A stretch of 15,573 bases of DNA, taken from assembly GCA_948971535.1 (NCBI GenBank), contig CARFEX010000009.1, positions 1 to 15,573 on the forward strand. Direction: 5' to 3'. Below the pieces are notes generated by a model. That model was given only the letters and a program-made list of their open reading frames with translations. It did no database searches and had not been told where the DNA came from. Made by a program: the position numbers and the translations under genes. Source of the DNA: an uncultured Eubacteriales bacterium (GTDB taxonomy: Bacteria > Bacillota > Clostridia > Christensenellales > UBA1242). Every line of letters begins with the position of its first letter. The stretch's first letter is position 1. Below are positions 1 to 8,886 of the stretch, one piece after another.

Positions 1-2
1 AA

Positions 3-953
3 AATAATAAAAAAGAGAAACTTAACACTGACGGAGTTCTTACTGGTTATCAAATTTTTCTTACAGTGTCAGATATTATAGATGGAGAATATTCATTTGT
101 AATAAAGCCAAAGATTTTTAATTGTCTTATTACTACAACAGAAGATAATGAGGACGGACATATGGGTGGCTTTGATAGTGATTCAGGTTCGTTAAGCCCA
201 TTATTGCCAATCCCTTTAACTTATGAAAGTCAACCTCAAACTATAGTTGCAAAAGGGAAGGATATATATAATTTTACTCATTGGTCACTATATTACTTTG
301 ACAAAGAAACAAATGATTGGAGTAATAATAAAATAGAAAATTTTGAAGGTTCAACAAATGAGGTTTTGACTATTGAGTTTAAAAAAGAACCATGGACACG
401 AGAATTTAAACTTGTTGCAAACTTCAGTGATGCTGGAGCAATGGAACTTGATTTTAGTTATGCTAATAAAGATGCAGTAAAAAATATTACTATTTCAGGA
501 AAGGAGTATGCAGGGGAAAGTTTAAAGGTAACTGCTTCTTCAACTGATATGTATATGTATGTTACTGTCAATGCTGGTTATGAAATGCTTACAGATAATT
601 TTGTTGATTTTATAAAAAATTATTATGGAGAACTTGATACTTCAAAGGTTCTAGACGATATTAGAAATAATGAAGACGGAACAAAAGTATATGTTTTTAG
701 ACTTAATATAGCAAAGATAAATGAAAAAATTTCAGATGAGCAAACTTTTGTTATTCCTCTTGCTTTTAATTTTGTACAAGTAGACGGAGAAAATGACCTA
801 ACTTGGCTTTATATAACTTTGCCTGTGGTGGCGGTAGTTTTGGCTGGCGGAATAGTTGCATTAATATTAATTAGACGCAAAAAAGGTAAGGCTATAAAGA
901 AAATAAAATCAAAGAAAGAAAAGTCTATTGATTATAAAGATTATTATTCTTAA
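3..953 (+). CDS. C-terminal part of a membrane-anchored surface protein (5' end outside window)
   Basis: The reading frame is open from base 3 without a stop, so the GTG at 66 is almost certainly an internal Val codon and the gene starts upstream of the window. About 316 residues are visible. Most are polar, with beta-rich, aromatic-containing stretches (for example ITISGKEYAGESLKVTAS) of the kind seen in secreted extracellular modules. They are followed near the end by one hydrophobic membrane segment (WLYITLPVVAVVLAGGIVAL, bases about 807-866) and a strongly basic tail (RRKKGK...KSKKEK). This layout fits an exported protein held by a C-terminal membrane anchor with a short cytoplasmic tail. 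There is no LPXTG motif, so sortase attachment is not supported. I do not recognise the extracellular domains and give no function. The gene ends at a strong hairpin. Confidence 0.8.
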   Translation, partial: NNKKEKLNTDGVLTGYQIFLTVSDIIDGEYSFVIKPKIFNCLITTTEDNEDGHMGGFDSDSGSLSPLLPIPLTYESQPQTIVAKGKDIYNFTHWSLYYFDKETNDWSNNKIENFEGSTNEVLTIEFKKEPWTREFKLVANFSDAGAMELDFSYANKDAVKNITISGKEYAGESLKVTASSTDMYMYVTVNAGYEMLTDNFVDFIKNYYGELDTSKVLDDIRNNEDGTKVYVFRLNIAKINEKISDEQTFVIPLAFNFVQVDGENDLTWLYITLPVVAVVLAGGIVALILIRRKKGKAIKKIKSKKEKSIDYKDYYS

Positions 954-960
954 TTTAACC

Positions 961-1003
961 GAAACAAAAGAACTCACTCTCAAGGGGTGAGTATTTTTGT
1001 TTC
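961..1003. terminator. Bidirectional intrinsic terminator between convergent genes
   Basis: The outer stem GAAACAAAA (961-969) pairs with TTTTGTTTC (995-1003). After a 2-nt internal mismatch, the inner stem ACTCAC (972-977) pairs with GTGAGT (987-992). The A-run on the left and T-run on the right give a U-tract in both directions. It begins 8 bases after the stop of the surface-protein gene and lies downstream of the 3' end of the convergent lipoprotein gene, so it probably serves both. Confidence 0.85.
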
Positions 1004-1062
1004 AATTTTCAAACCCCAGACATTAATATTTTGAATGGAGAATGGTAGAAAAACAGTAACTT

Positions 1063-2076
1063 TTAAACAGTAAGTTTATTTGCAATAGTATTATCAATTA
1101 GCTTAGAGTACTCTGGTGTAAAACCAAGAGGTTTGTAGTTGTTGATAATGTTTACAAGAGTGTTGAAAGATTCTTCACTCATAGCAGGATTAGAACACCA
1201 AGCATCGATAGCACTATATTGCTCAACAGCCACCTTAAGTTCTTCTAAAGTTGTACCAATGAAAGATTTTTCAAGTGATTTAGCAACTTCCATAGGGTCT
1301 GCAGTAGTAGCAAATTCATAACCTTTTTTAACAGCTCTTAAAAATTTTTCGGCTTGTTCAGGCTTGTTTTTTAGGAAAGAACTCTTTGTAGCGAAACATG
1401 TATAAGGGATGTATCCAGAAACATCACCAACTGCAGAAACAATGTGACCACTGCCTTTCTTTTCAATGTTGGTTGCAGTTGGCTCAAATAGAGTGCAAAA
1501 TTCGGCTTTAGAAGTTTCAAATTCGCTTCCAATCATAGGGAAAGCAACATCTGTACGAAGATTAACTTCGCCTTCAGCCTTGTTATCGCCAATAGTAAGA
1601 CCAGCCACTTTTTCAATAACATATTGAAGAGTCATAGCAGGAAGTCCGCCAGCACGACCACCAATAATAGTTGAGCCTTTTAACATGTCTAGCTTAAATT
1701 CACCTTCGATTTCATCTCGAGAAACAATGAAAGAGCCATCTTTTTGAGTTAATTGACCAAACACAACAGGGTGGTCTTTTGTTGAAGATGAGTAGATTAC
1801 AGTCTCAGGACCAGCAAGACAAACGTCAGCACTTCCACTTAGAAGAGCAGTCATTGCAGCATCTGAACCAGTAGCGGTTTCAAGAGTAACATTTAAGCCT
1901 TCATCTTCAAAATAGCCATTATTAAGAGCTACATAAAGTGGTGCATAAAATATGCTGTGAGTTACTTCGTTAAGTCGCAATCTATTGTCATTTCCGCCAC
2001 AACCAACAAATATGCTAGCAGTTAAACCGATAATGCAACAAAGTGCGATTAATGTAAATTTTTTTAGTTTAAACAT
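1063..2076 (-). CDS. ABC transporter substrate-binding lipoprotein, NMT1/SsuA/TauA-like
   Basis: This 337-residue protein has an N-terminal lipoprotein signal: basic MFKLKK, a hydrophobic core and the lipobox FVGC with the lipidated Cys at residue 26. The mature part begins like periplasmic-binding proteins of the NMT1/SsuA/TauA group (FYAPLYVALNNGYFEDEGL, residues about 43-61), followed by the usual TGSDAAMTALLSGSADVCLAGPE-type region that lines the ligand cleft. The family delivers sulfonates, pyrimidine thiamine precursors, nitrate-like anions or other small molecules to a membrane ABC permease; the substrate cannot be told here. No permease or ATPase gene is adjacent, so the partner must be encoded elsewhere. 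The start is supported by an AGGAGG ribosome site about 6 bases upstream. It is transcribed divergently from valS. Maturation should depend on Lgt, which is encoded at the end of this window. Confidence 0.88.
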   Translation of the reverse strand: MFKLKKFTLIALCCIIGLTASIFVGCGGNDNRLRLNEVTHSIFYAPLYVALNNGYFEDEGLNVTLETATGSDAAMTALLSGSADVCLAGPETVIYSSSTKDHPVVFGQLTQKDGSFIVSRDEIEGEFKLDMLKGSTIIGGRAGGLPAMTLQYVIEKVAGLTIGDNKAEGEVNLRTDVAFPMIGSEFETSKAEFCTLFEPTATNIEKKGSGHIVSAVGDVSGYIPYTCFATKSSFLKNKPEQAEKFLRAVKKGYEFATTADPMEVAKSLEKSFIGTTLEELKVAVEQYSAIDAWCSNPAMSEESFNTLVNIINNYKPLGFTPEYSKLIDNTIANKLTV

Positions 2077-2156
2077 TTTTCCTCCTCACAAAAACATTAA
2101 TATGAAAGAGAAGGTATTAGTGTTACTTAAAGGCAAAAATTAAGTGTAAATATTGT

Positions 2157-2185
2157 TTGCTTTTTTTGTTTTATTAATATATAAT
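2157..2185 (+). promoter_or_regulatory. Promoter of valS
   Basis: TTGCTT (2157-2162) and a perfect TATAAT (2180-2185) are separated by 17 bases. Transcription should start near 2192, leaving a leader of only about 20 bases before the valS ATG at 2211, with AAGGAG placed 5 bases before the start codon. The leader is far too short for a T-box riboswitch. Confidence 0.65.
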
Positions 2186-2210
2186 TAGAGGGTAAAATCA
2201 AGGAGAAATA

Positions 2211-4814
2211 ATGGAAAAGAATTATAGTCCAAAAGAATTTGAAAGCGAAATTTATAAAAATTGGATAGATAAAAAATATTTTAAAGCGGAAGTTAATAAA
2301 AATAAAATACCATTTTGTATTATCATGCCACCACCAAATGTTACAAGCAATCTTCACATGGGGCATGCCTTTCAGCAGACTATTCAAGATATAATTATAA
2401 GACGAAAAAGAATGCAAGGTTATGAGGCTCTTTGGGTTCCAGGAACAGATCATGCAGCTATTTCAACCGAAACAATGATAGTTAAAAAACTCGCAAAAGA
2501 GGGTTTAACAAAAGAAATTTTAGGTCGTGAAAAATATGCAGAAGAAGTTGATGCATGGTACAAAAAATATAAAAATACCATTATTGACCAGTTTAAAGCT
2601 ATGGGTTTTTCTTGTGATTGGGATAGATTGGCTTTTACTATGGATGAGCAAAATAGTAGAGCAGTACGTCATGTCTTTGTACATCTATATAAAAAAGGAT
2701 GGATATATAAAGGAAAACGTATAGTTAATTGGTGCCCACATTGCAAAACTTCAATCTCAGATGCAGAAGTGGAATTTAAAGAAGTGCCTTCATATTTTTG
2801 GCATCTTAAGTATCAAATTGAAGGCACAAATGACTATATCGAACTTGCTACAACTCGCCCTGAAACAATGTTAGGAGACAGTGCAGTAGCAGTCAATCCA
2901 AAGGATAAGCGATATAAACATCTCGTAGGCAAAAATGTAATTCTACCACTTGTAAATAAACCAATTCCAGTTGTCGCAGATGACTATGTAGAAATGGATT
3001 TCGGTACAGGTGTGGTAAAAATTACACCAGCACATGACCCTAATGACTTTGAGGTTGGACTTCGTCATAACTTAGAAGTAATAAGTATTCTCAACAATGA
3101 CGGCACAATAAATTCAAATGGAGGAATATATCAAGGCTTAACTCGTGAAGAAGCAAGGGAGAGGATAGTTAAAGACCTAGAAAAGAGTGGTAATCTCGTA
3201 AAAATAGAACCTTACTCACACAATGTAGGACATTGTGAAAGATGCAAAACTATAATAGAACCATTAGTTTCAGCACAATGGTGGGTAAATATGCAAGAAC
3301 TTAAAAAACCAGCAATTAAAGTAGTGGAAGAAGATAAAGTTCATTTTGTAGACGAACAGTACAAAAAAACATACCTTCATTGGATGAAAAATCTAAACGA
3401 TTGGTGTATATCAAGACAGGTATGGAATGGTCACCGTATACCAGTATTCACATGTGAGGATTGTGGCGAAACAATAGTAGAAATGGATGACCCAAAACTT
3501 TGTCCAAACTGCGGAAGCAAAAATCTTGTACAAGACCAAGATACACTCGACACTTGGTTCAGTTCAGCACTTTGGCCACTTTCAACACTTGGTTTTCCTG
3601 ATAAAAAAGTTGACCTTGAATATTTTTATCCAACTAATGTACTGGTAACAGCACGAGAAATTATCAATCTTTGGGTTGCACGCATGATATTTAGTGGACT
3701 TGAATATTATGGAGATATTCCATTTAAAGACGTACTAATAAATGGTATTGTAAAAGATGCTCATGGCAAAAAAATGAGTAAAACACTTGGTAATGGAACA
3801 GACCCTCGTGATGTAATAGCAAATTATGGTGTAGATACACTTAGATTTTCACTCTTTGACGGAGTTTCAATAGCATCAGACTCAAGATTTTCTGAAAAGA
3901 AAGTTGAACTTAGTAGAAATTTCCTAAATAAAGTTTGGAATGCAAGTAAATATGTTCTCATGCAAATTGAAGGCAAAGAAGTTAAAGCTGTAAATCAAGT
4001 GAAACTAAACTTAGCCGATAAGTGGATTTTAAATGAACTAAATATGCTTATTGAAAGCGTGGATAAAAAATTTGAAAAGTATGATATCGGTATGGCAGAA
4101 TCAGAGCTTTCAGATTTCTTCTGGACAAAGTTCTGTGATTGGTATATAGAACTTTCAAAAACCGATATGCAGGGTGAAAATAGTGAAGCGACAATAGCCA
4201 CTTTGGCACATGTGCTAACAACACTGCTCAAACTATTACATCCTTTTATCCCATTCATAACCGAAAAAATCTATCTCGAACTACCATATCATGAAGAAAG
4301 TATTATGATTTCAGTATGGCCACAAAAGATTGAAAATTATAAAACTGATAGCGAAAATATGGAAAAAGTAATAGCTATAATAAAAGCTATAAGAAATGCA
4401 AGAGCAGAGAAAAATCTTCCTGATAATAAAAAGATTAAGGGTGTAATTTTAACCACCGCTAATGATGCACTATATATGCAAAGTGCTGAATATATCAAAA
4501 AGTTATCACTGCTAAGCGAACTTGATTTTGTTAAAAATGAAAACGAATTGCCAGCAAATGCTGTAAAACTTGTATTTAATGATTGCAGAGTTGTTCTTCC
4601 ACTTGATAGTATGGTTGATGCAACAGCTGAAAAAGCTAGAATGGTAAAAGAAATAGAGAAAGTTAAATTTGAAATTGCTAGAAGTGAAAAAATGTTGTCA
4701 AACCAAGGCTTTGTAGCAAAAGCACCACAAAGCTTAATAGATAATGAAAAAACTAAATTAGAAAAAAATAAAGCTCTTCTTGAAAAGCTTGAAAATGATA
4801 TTAAAACTTTATAA
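2211..4814 (+). CDS. valS: Valine--tRNA ligase (ValRS)
   Basis: This cytoplasmic class Ia aminoacyl-tRNA synthetase charges tRNA-Val with valine. Its 867 residues are close to the usual bacterial length. In order: the catalytic HIGH motif as HMGH (49-52) inside PPPNVTSNLHMGHA; a CPHC metal-binding-type knuckle (175-178); the editing (CP1) domain with ELATTRPETMLGDSAVAVNP (211-230); a second cysteine set (CERC 342-345, CEDC 415-418, CPNC 431-434); the KMSKS loop as KMSKT (521-525); the anticodon-binding helical domain with FCDWYIELSK; and a C-terminal tRNA-binding coiled coil (about 800-867) with the family phrase FVAKAP. Some residues differ from the common form: Ser after NVT, N406 in VWNGHRIP where Trp-Trp-Gly-His is usual, and TAREIINLW instead of the usual TGxDIIFFW. 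Start: AAGGAG 5 bases upstream. It ends at a strong shared terminator. Confidence 0.97.
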   Translation: MEKNYSPKEFESEIYKNWIDKKYFKAEVNKNKIPFCIIMPPPNVTSNLHMGHAFQQTIQDIIIRRKRMQGYEALWVPGTDHAAISTETMIVKKLAKEGLTKEILGREKYAEEVDAWYKKYKNTIIDQFKAMGFSCDWDRLAFTMDEQNSRAVRHVFVHLYKKGWIYKGKRIVNWCPHCKTSISDAEVEFKEVPSYFWHLKYQIEGTNDYIELATTRPETMLGDSAVAVNPKDKRYKHLVGKNVILPLVNKPIPVVADDYVEMDFGTGVVKITPAHDPNDFEVGLRHNLEVISILNNDGTINSNGGIYQGLTREEARERIVKDLEKSGNLVKIEPYSHNVGHCERCKTIIEPLVSAQWWVNMQELKKPAIKVVEEDKVHFVDEQYKKTYLHWMKNLNDWCISRQVWNGHRIPVFTCEDCGETIVEMDDPKLCPNCGSKNLVQDQDTLDTWFSSALWPLSTLGFPDKKVDLEYFYPTNVLVTAREIINLWVARMIFSGLEYYGDIPFKDVLINGIVKDAHGKKMSKTLGNGTDPRDVIANYGVDTLRFSLFDGVSIASDSRFSEKKVELSRNFLNKVWNASKYVLMQIEGKEVKAVNQVKLNLADKWILNELNMLIESVDKKFEKYDIGMAESELSDFFWTKFCDWYIELSKTDMQGENSEATIATLAHVLTTLLKLLHPFIPFITEKIYLELPYHEESIMISVWPQKIENYKTDSENMEKVIAIIKAIRNARAEKNLPDNKKIKGVILTTANDALYMQSAEYIKKLSLLSELDFVKNENELPANAVKLVFNDCRVVLPLDSMVDATAEKARMVKEIEKVKFEIARSEKMLSNQGFVAKAPQSLIDNEKTKLEKNKALLEKLENDIKTL

Positions 4815-4836
4815 AGCTATTTATGTAAGGTAAATT

Positions 4837-4870
4837 AAAAAAGATGTTCAAAAAATTGAACATCTTTTTT
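4837..4870. terminator. Bidirectional terminator between valS and the ABC operon
   Basis: AAAAAAGATGTTCAA (4837-4851) and TTGAACATCTTTTTT (4856-4870) form a perfect 15-bp stem with an AAAA loop. The flanking GTAAG (4825-4829) and CTTAC (4872-4876) could extend it after a short internal loop. A-run and T-run are symmetrical, so it can stop transcription from valS (+) and from the convergent MarR/ABC operon (-). Confidence 0.92.
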
Positions 4871-4911
4871 ACTTACTAAAATTATAGTTGTAACTATTTA
4901 TAATATTTAAA

Positions 4912-7056
4912 TTATTCATGTCTTAAAGATTCAACAGGGTCAAGTTTAGCAGCTTTAGATGCAGGGTAAAGCCCAGCCAGTACGCTAATAATTATAGCAA
5001 TTCCAAGAGCCACAGCAAAGAACCACCATTCATAAGCAATAGGAGCAAAACCAAGTGTCACATTTAAAATTATTGTCAACAATCCGCCAAATAGAAGTGA
5101 AAGTGCAATACCTACAATACCACTAAGAAGTCCGATTAAGAAACTTTCAGTTGAAAATATCTTTTTGATATCTCGCTTTCTTGCACCAATACTTTTAAGT
5201 ACACCAATCTCTCGTGTTCTCTCACTAACACTCATATACATAACAACGAGTATCATAATAAGTGCTACAAACAAGCTTATACCTGAAATTACAGCAAGTG
5301 CAATAGAGAAAGTTGACATCATTTCATTAAACATATTAGCCAATTGATTTTCAACAGAACCTGTCAAATCATCTCTTGTAGATAGATAATTGTTGATAAT
5401 ATTTGTTGTGCTTTCAGCATCAGTTTTAATGTATATTGAAGTTGGTTGTATATGTATACCAGCACCATTTTGTTCTAAAGTGCTATCATAAACAAGCTTG
5501 TCAAGAAGATTGTAATCTATGTAAGTTACTAAAAATCCGTCAAACATATTAACATCTATTATGCCTGTAATGCGAACTTTTTGTTTCACTTTGACATTTT
5601 TAAAATTTACATCAATTTCAACAACTTTGCCAAGAGCTTCATCCATATTTTCCAAGCCCAAAGGTTTTAATATAGCATTTGAAAACATGATTTCTCCAAT
5701 GCCATTTTCATCAATTTTATCAGTGGATAAATGTCCAGCAAGAAGTTGTTTTTCATCATAATAAGTAGGTGTAGTGTAGAGATAGAAAATACCAGCTTTG
5801 TCATCTTCACCTTCGCCAAAAATAACATTCGCTCCATCTTTGCTAAATCCAGAGAACATTTGAAAGCCATAAGAAATATCTTCTTCCTTAACTCTATAAT
5901 CAAGTTCAGGGTAATGCTCATCCAAATAAGTATTTATGTCAAGTAAAACTTTATCTTTTTCCTCATCTGTAAAAGAACTAGGATTTAAGAAACTTCCCAT
6001 TCCACCCATAGGGTCATCTGGATTTTTAGCTTCTTTCTTAGCTACTGTAACAATGAGAGGGTTTGAATAAGAATTTGCAAGTGAGTTTATGTAACCAGTG
6101 AGTCCAGAACCAAATGCAAGCATGGTTATCATTGCAATAAGTGAAATAGAAACTCCAAAAGCCATTAAAAAGTTTTTAACTCTGCTTGCCCACATGTTGT
6201 GAAAAGAAAGCCTTATCGCAGAGAAAAGAGAAAGATGCTTTTCCTTAGTTTTCTTTTCTTTCTTTTTTATTTCAGCATTATCTAACTTGATGTCATCAAA
6301 ATTCTCTGAATTAGCTTGATTTTTTTCAGTAGATTTCTCTTCAAAAAGTTTAATTTTGTTTTTCTTATATTTTTTGTTTAAATCATCTCTAATAATCTGA
6401 CCATCTGAAATTTCTACAATTCTAGAAGATATGCTTGCCACTTTTTCAGAGTGGGTAACCATAAGTACAAGTTTACCTTCATCTGCTATGTCTTTAAGTA
6501 TATCAAGTATTTGCATAGTTGTAGAACTATCCAAAGCTCCTGTTGGTTCATCAGCAAGTATAATATCAGGATTATTTATAAGAGCTCTAGCAATAGCTAC
6601 TCTTTGTTTTTGACCGCCAGAAAGCTGTGTAGGCTTTTTATGAAGCTGATTTTTAAGCCCAAGTTTATCAAGTATCGCTTCGGCTTTCTCTTTTTTCACA
6701 CTTTCTTTTTCGTTTGAAAGGGTGAGTGCAATAGTAACATTGTCAAGAATGGAGAGGTGAGGGATAAGATTAAAAGACTGAAAAACAAAGCCAATCTTCT
6801 TTTTTCTATAATCGTCAAGGTCCTTGCCATTAAAAGACTTTAAATCTTTTCCACTTATTTTAATTTCGCCTGTGTAATCAGAGTCTAACCCTCCAATAAG
6901 GTTCATAAGCGTACTTTTTCCACTTCCGCTTTCACCCACAATAGAAACAAGCTCACCTTTTTCAAAAGAAACATTAATATCTTTAAGTGCGTTAAACTTT
7001 GTTTTGTTCGCTAATTTGTAATCTTTGAATACATTTGTTAATTCCAAAACTTTCAT
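4912..7056 (-). CDS. MacB-like fused ABC ATPase and FtsX-type permease
   Basis: This 714-residue protein joins an N-terminal nucleotide-binding domain to a C-terminal four-helix permease. ATPase: Walker A GESGSGKST (41-49), signature LSGGQ (145-149), Walker B ILADEP (166-171) and switch His202, all intact. A lysine- and glutamate-rich linker (about 227-275) follows. The permease has helix 1 (about 295-320), a large extracellular domain (about 321-582) and three C-terminal helices (about 583-610, 636-662, 676-698), with the FtsX-superfamily phrases SERTREIGVLKSIGARKRDI (611-630) and YPASKAAKLDPVESL (697-711). Known relatives work as dimers by mechanotransmission rather than by moving solutes through the membrane, and serve in peptide, antibiotic or lipoprotein export and stress sensing. 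It is last in the MarR operon, 9 bases after the previous stop, with AGGAGG upstream. The substrate is unknown. Confidence 0.92.
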   Translation of the reverse strand: MKVLELTNVFKDYKLANKTKFNALKDINVSFEKGELVSIVGESGSGKSTLMNLIGGLDSDYTGEIKISGKDLKSFNGKDLDDYRKKKIGFVFQSFNLIPHLSILDNVTIALTLSNEKESVKKEKAEAILDKLGLKNQLHKKPTQLSGGQKQRVAIARALINNPDIILADEPTGALDSSTTMQILDILKDIADEGKLVLMVTHSEKVASISSRIVEISDGQIIRDDLNKKYKKNKIKLFEEKSTEKNQANSENFDDIKLDNAEIKKKEKKTKEKHLSLFSAIRLSFHNMWASRVKNFLMAFGVSISLIAMITMLAFGSGLTGYINSLANSYSNPLIVTVAKKEAKNPDDPMGGMGSFLNPSSFTDEEKDKVLLDINTYLDEHYPELDYRVKEEDISYGFQMFSGFSKDGANVIFGEGEDDKAGIFYLYTTPTYYDEKQLLAGHLSTDKIDENGIGEIMFSNAILKPLGLENMDEALGKVVEIDVNFKNVKVKQKVRITGIIDVNMFDGFLVTYIDYNLLDKLVYDSTLEQNGAGIHIQPTSIYIKTDAESTTNIINNYLSTRDDLTGSVENQLANMFNEMMSTFSIALAVISGISLFVALIMILVVMYMSVSERTREIGVLKSIGARKRDIKKIFSTESFLIGLLSGIVGIALSLLFGGLLTIILNVTLGFAPIAYEWWFFAVALGIAIIISVLAGLYPASKAAKLDPVESLRHE

Positions 7057-7065
7057 CTTTTCCTC

Positions 7066-8886
7066 CTAAAAGTCTTCGCCATTTTCAAATTGACTGTTGT
7101 AGAGTTCTTTATAGAAACCGCCTTTCGCCATAAGTTCATTATGAGAGCCAACTTCAACAATGTCACCATCTTTCATAACAATAATTTTGTTTGCATTTTT
7201 AATAGTTGAAAGTCTGTGTGCAATAACAAAACTAGTTCTCCCTTCCATGAGCCTATCCATAGCGGTTTGAATTAAAATTTCAGTTCTAGTGTCAACCGAG
7301 CTTGTAGCTTCATCAAGTATAAGCATAGGTGCATTTTGAACCATAGTTCTAGCGATAGTAAAGAGTTGTTTTTGGCCTTGACTGATAGCACTATCTTCAC
7401 TTAAAACCATATCATAACCCTTAGGTTCGGTAAGAATAAAGTGGTCAACGTTTGCCATTTTGCAAGCATTTTGAATTTCCTCATCGGTTGCGTTTTGTCT
7501 TGAATAAGCAATGTTTTCACGAATAGTACCTTCAAAGAGCCAAGTATCTTGCAACACCATACCAAATAACGAGCGAACATAACTTCTGTTCATATCTTGA
7601 ATAGGTACATCATCAATCAAAATTTGACCTTTATTAACTTCATAAAAACGCATAAGCAGATTTACAATAGTGGTTTTTCCAGCACCTGTGGGGCCAACAA
7701 TTGCTATCTTTTGACCAGGTAGAGCAGTGAAAGAAAAATTATGAATTATCTCTCTATCTTTGCTATAACCAAAGCTAACATTTTTAAATTCAACCTTTCC
7801 TTTAATATTTTCAATAGTCTGAGTTTTTTCACTTTCATCAGGTTGTTCTTCTTCGCCCAAAAATTCAAAAACTCTGTCTGCTGCTGCACCCATCATTTGT
7901 AGGTCACCAGCAAGCATTCCAAATTGAGAAAGCGGTTGATTAAACATTTTGATATAAGTGATAAATACCATGATAGAAGTAATAAATCCAATGTCATTAT
8001 TTTTCATAGCAATATAAGCGCCAACCAAACAAATAACGGCATAGATAATGTTGCCAATAGTGTTGATAATAGGGTGCATGAGTGAAGAAGTGAATTGAGC
8101 CTTTCTTGAAGAAGAACGAAGCTGGCTGTTAAGTTTTTCAAATTCAATGCTAGCTTTCTCTTCACCATTGAAAGCTTTGACAACATTGTGAGATGAAAAT
8201 ATCTCTTCAATGTGACCATTTATTTCACCCAGTTTCTTTTGCTGAGCAATGTAATACTTTTGATTAAATTTAACAATCAATAATACAACACCAAAAGCAA
8301 GAGGAACTTCTAGTAGAGCGATTAAAGCCATTTGCCAGCTTATTGTAAACATAATAATAGGTATAGCTATTATCATTGTAGTATTTGTAATTATTCCAGT
8401 GATTGAAGAGTTTAATGTTCTTCCAACAGTGTCAACATCGTTAGTCACGCGTGAGAGAATATCACCAAAACTTGTGCTATCAAAGTATTTTAAAGGTAGC
8501 TTATTGATTTTGCTAGAAATTCTTGTTCTAAGGTTTTTTGTAATAGTGGTTGAAACCTTGCTCATAATAAAACCTTCAAAATAGTTGAATAACATTGAAA
8601 CTAAATAAATACAAACCAAAAACAAGCCAATAGTGTTAATTTTTTGTAAGTTGAAGTCTGGAGAACTTACATTGTCCATCATAATTTTAAGAATTCTAGG
8701 GCCAATAAGCGATAAAATAGTGCATGTAATGGCAAATAAGATTCCAAGCGCCGTAAGCCATTTAACAGGAGATAAAGTCTTTAAAATAAGCTTAAAAGTA
8801 GATTTTTTCTTAGTTTTTTTGTTGTTTTCATTAATTTTTGTTTTATTTCCCTTTAAAGAGGAATTTTTTATTACTGAATTTTTCAT
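7066..8886 (-). CDS. ABC exporter half-transporter, subunit with the intact catalytic site
   Basis: This 606-residue type IV ABC exporter half has a basic cytoplasmic N-tail (1-35), a six-helix transmembrane domain (about 40-325) and a nucleotide-binding domain. Visible motifs: Walker A GPTGAGKTT (398-406), Q-loop Gln446, Walker B MLILDE with catalytic Glu526, and switch His557 in AHR. Its signature is ISQGQ (501-505) rather than LSGGQ. That pattern matches the canonical-ATPase partner of heterodimeric multidrug exporters such as TM287/TM288, LmrCD and BmrCD: its Walker motifs pair with the good signature of the neighbour. The start overlaps the stop of the upstream subunit (TAATG), with GGAGG 10 bases before the ATG, so translation is probably coupled. 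Likely cargo is drugs or amphipathic peptides, but this cannot be read from sequence. Confidence 0.93.
   Translation of the reverse strand: MKNSVIKNSSLKGNKTKINENNKKTKKKSTFKLILKTLSPVKWLTALGILFAITCTILSLIGPRILKIMMDNVSSPDFNLQKINTIGLFLVCIYLVSMLFNYFEGFIMSKVSTTITKNLRTRISSKINKLPLKYFDSTSFGDILSRVTNDVDTVGRTLNSSITGIITNTTMIIAIPIIMFTISWQMALIALLEVPLAFGVVLLIVKFNQKYYIAQQKKLGEINGHIEEIFSSHNVVKAFNGEEKASIEFEKLNSQLRSSSRKAQFTSSLMHPIINTIGNIIYAVICLVGAYIAMKNNDIGFITSIMVFITYIKMFNQPLSQFGMLAGDLQMMGAAADRVFEFLGEEEQPDESEKTQTIENIKGKVEFKNVSFGYSKDREIIHNFSFTALPGQKIAIVGPTGAGKTTIVNLLMRFYEVNKGQILIDDVPIQDMNRSYVRSLFGMVLQDTWLFEGTIRENIAYSRQNATDEEIQNACKMANVDHFILTEPKGYDMVLSEDSAISQGQKQLFTIARTMVQNAPMLILDEATSSVDTRTEILIQTAMDRLMEGRTSFVIAHRLSTIKNANKIIVMKDGDIVEVGSHNELMAKGGFYKELYNSQFENGEDF

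Noticed and set aside
66..68. GTG as start of the first gene
   Set aside because: The frame is open to the window edge and no ribosome site precedes the GTG; there is no signal peptide after it although the protein has a membrane anchor.
2087..2156. Possible riboswitch or clear promoter for the substrate-binding lipoprotein
   Set aside because: No well-spaced pair of promoter boxes and no conserved riboswitch pattern could be recognised on the minus strand.
2127..2453. Minus-strand open frame opposite the start of valS
   Set aside because: It crosses the valS promoter and coding strand and is Phe/Ile-rich with no recognisable domain; it is a shadow of A+T-rich coding sequence.
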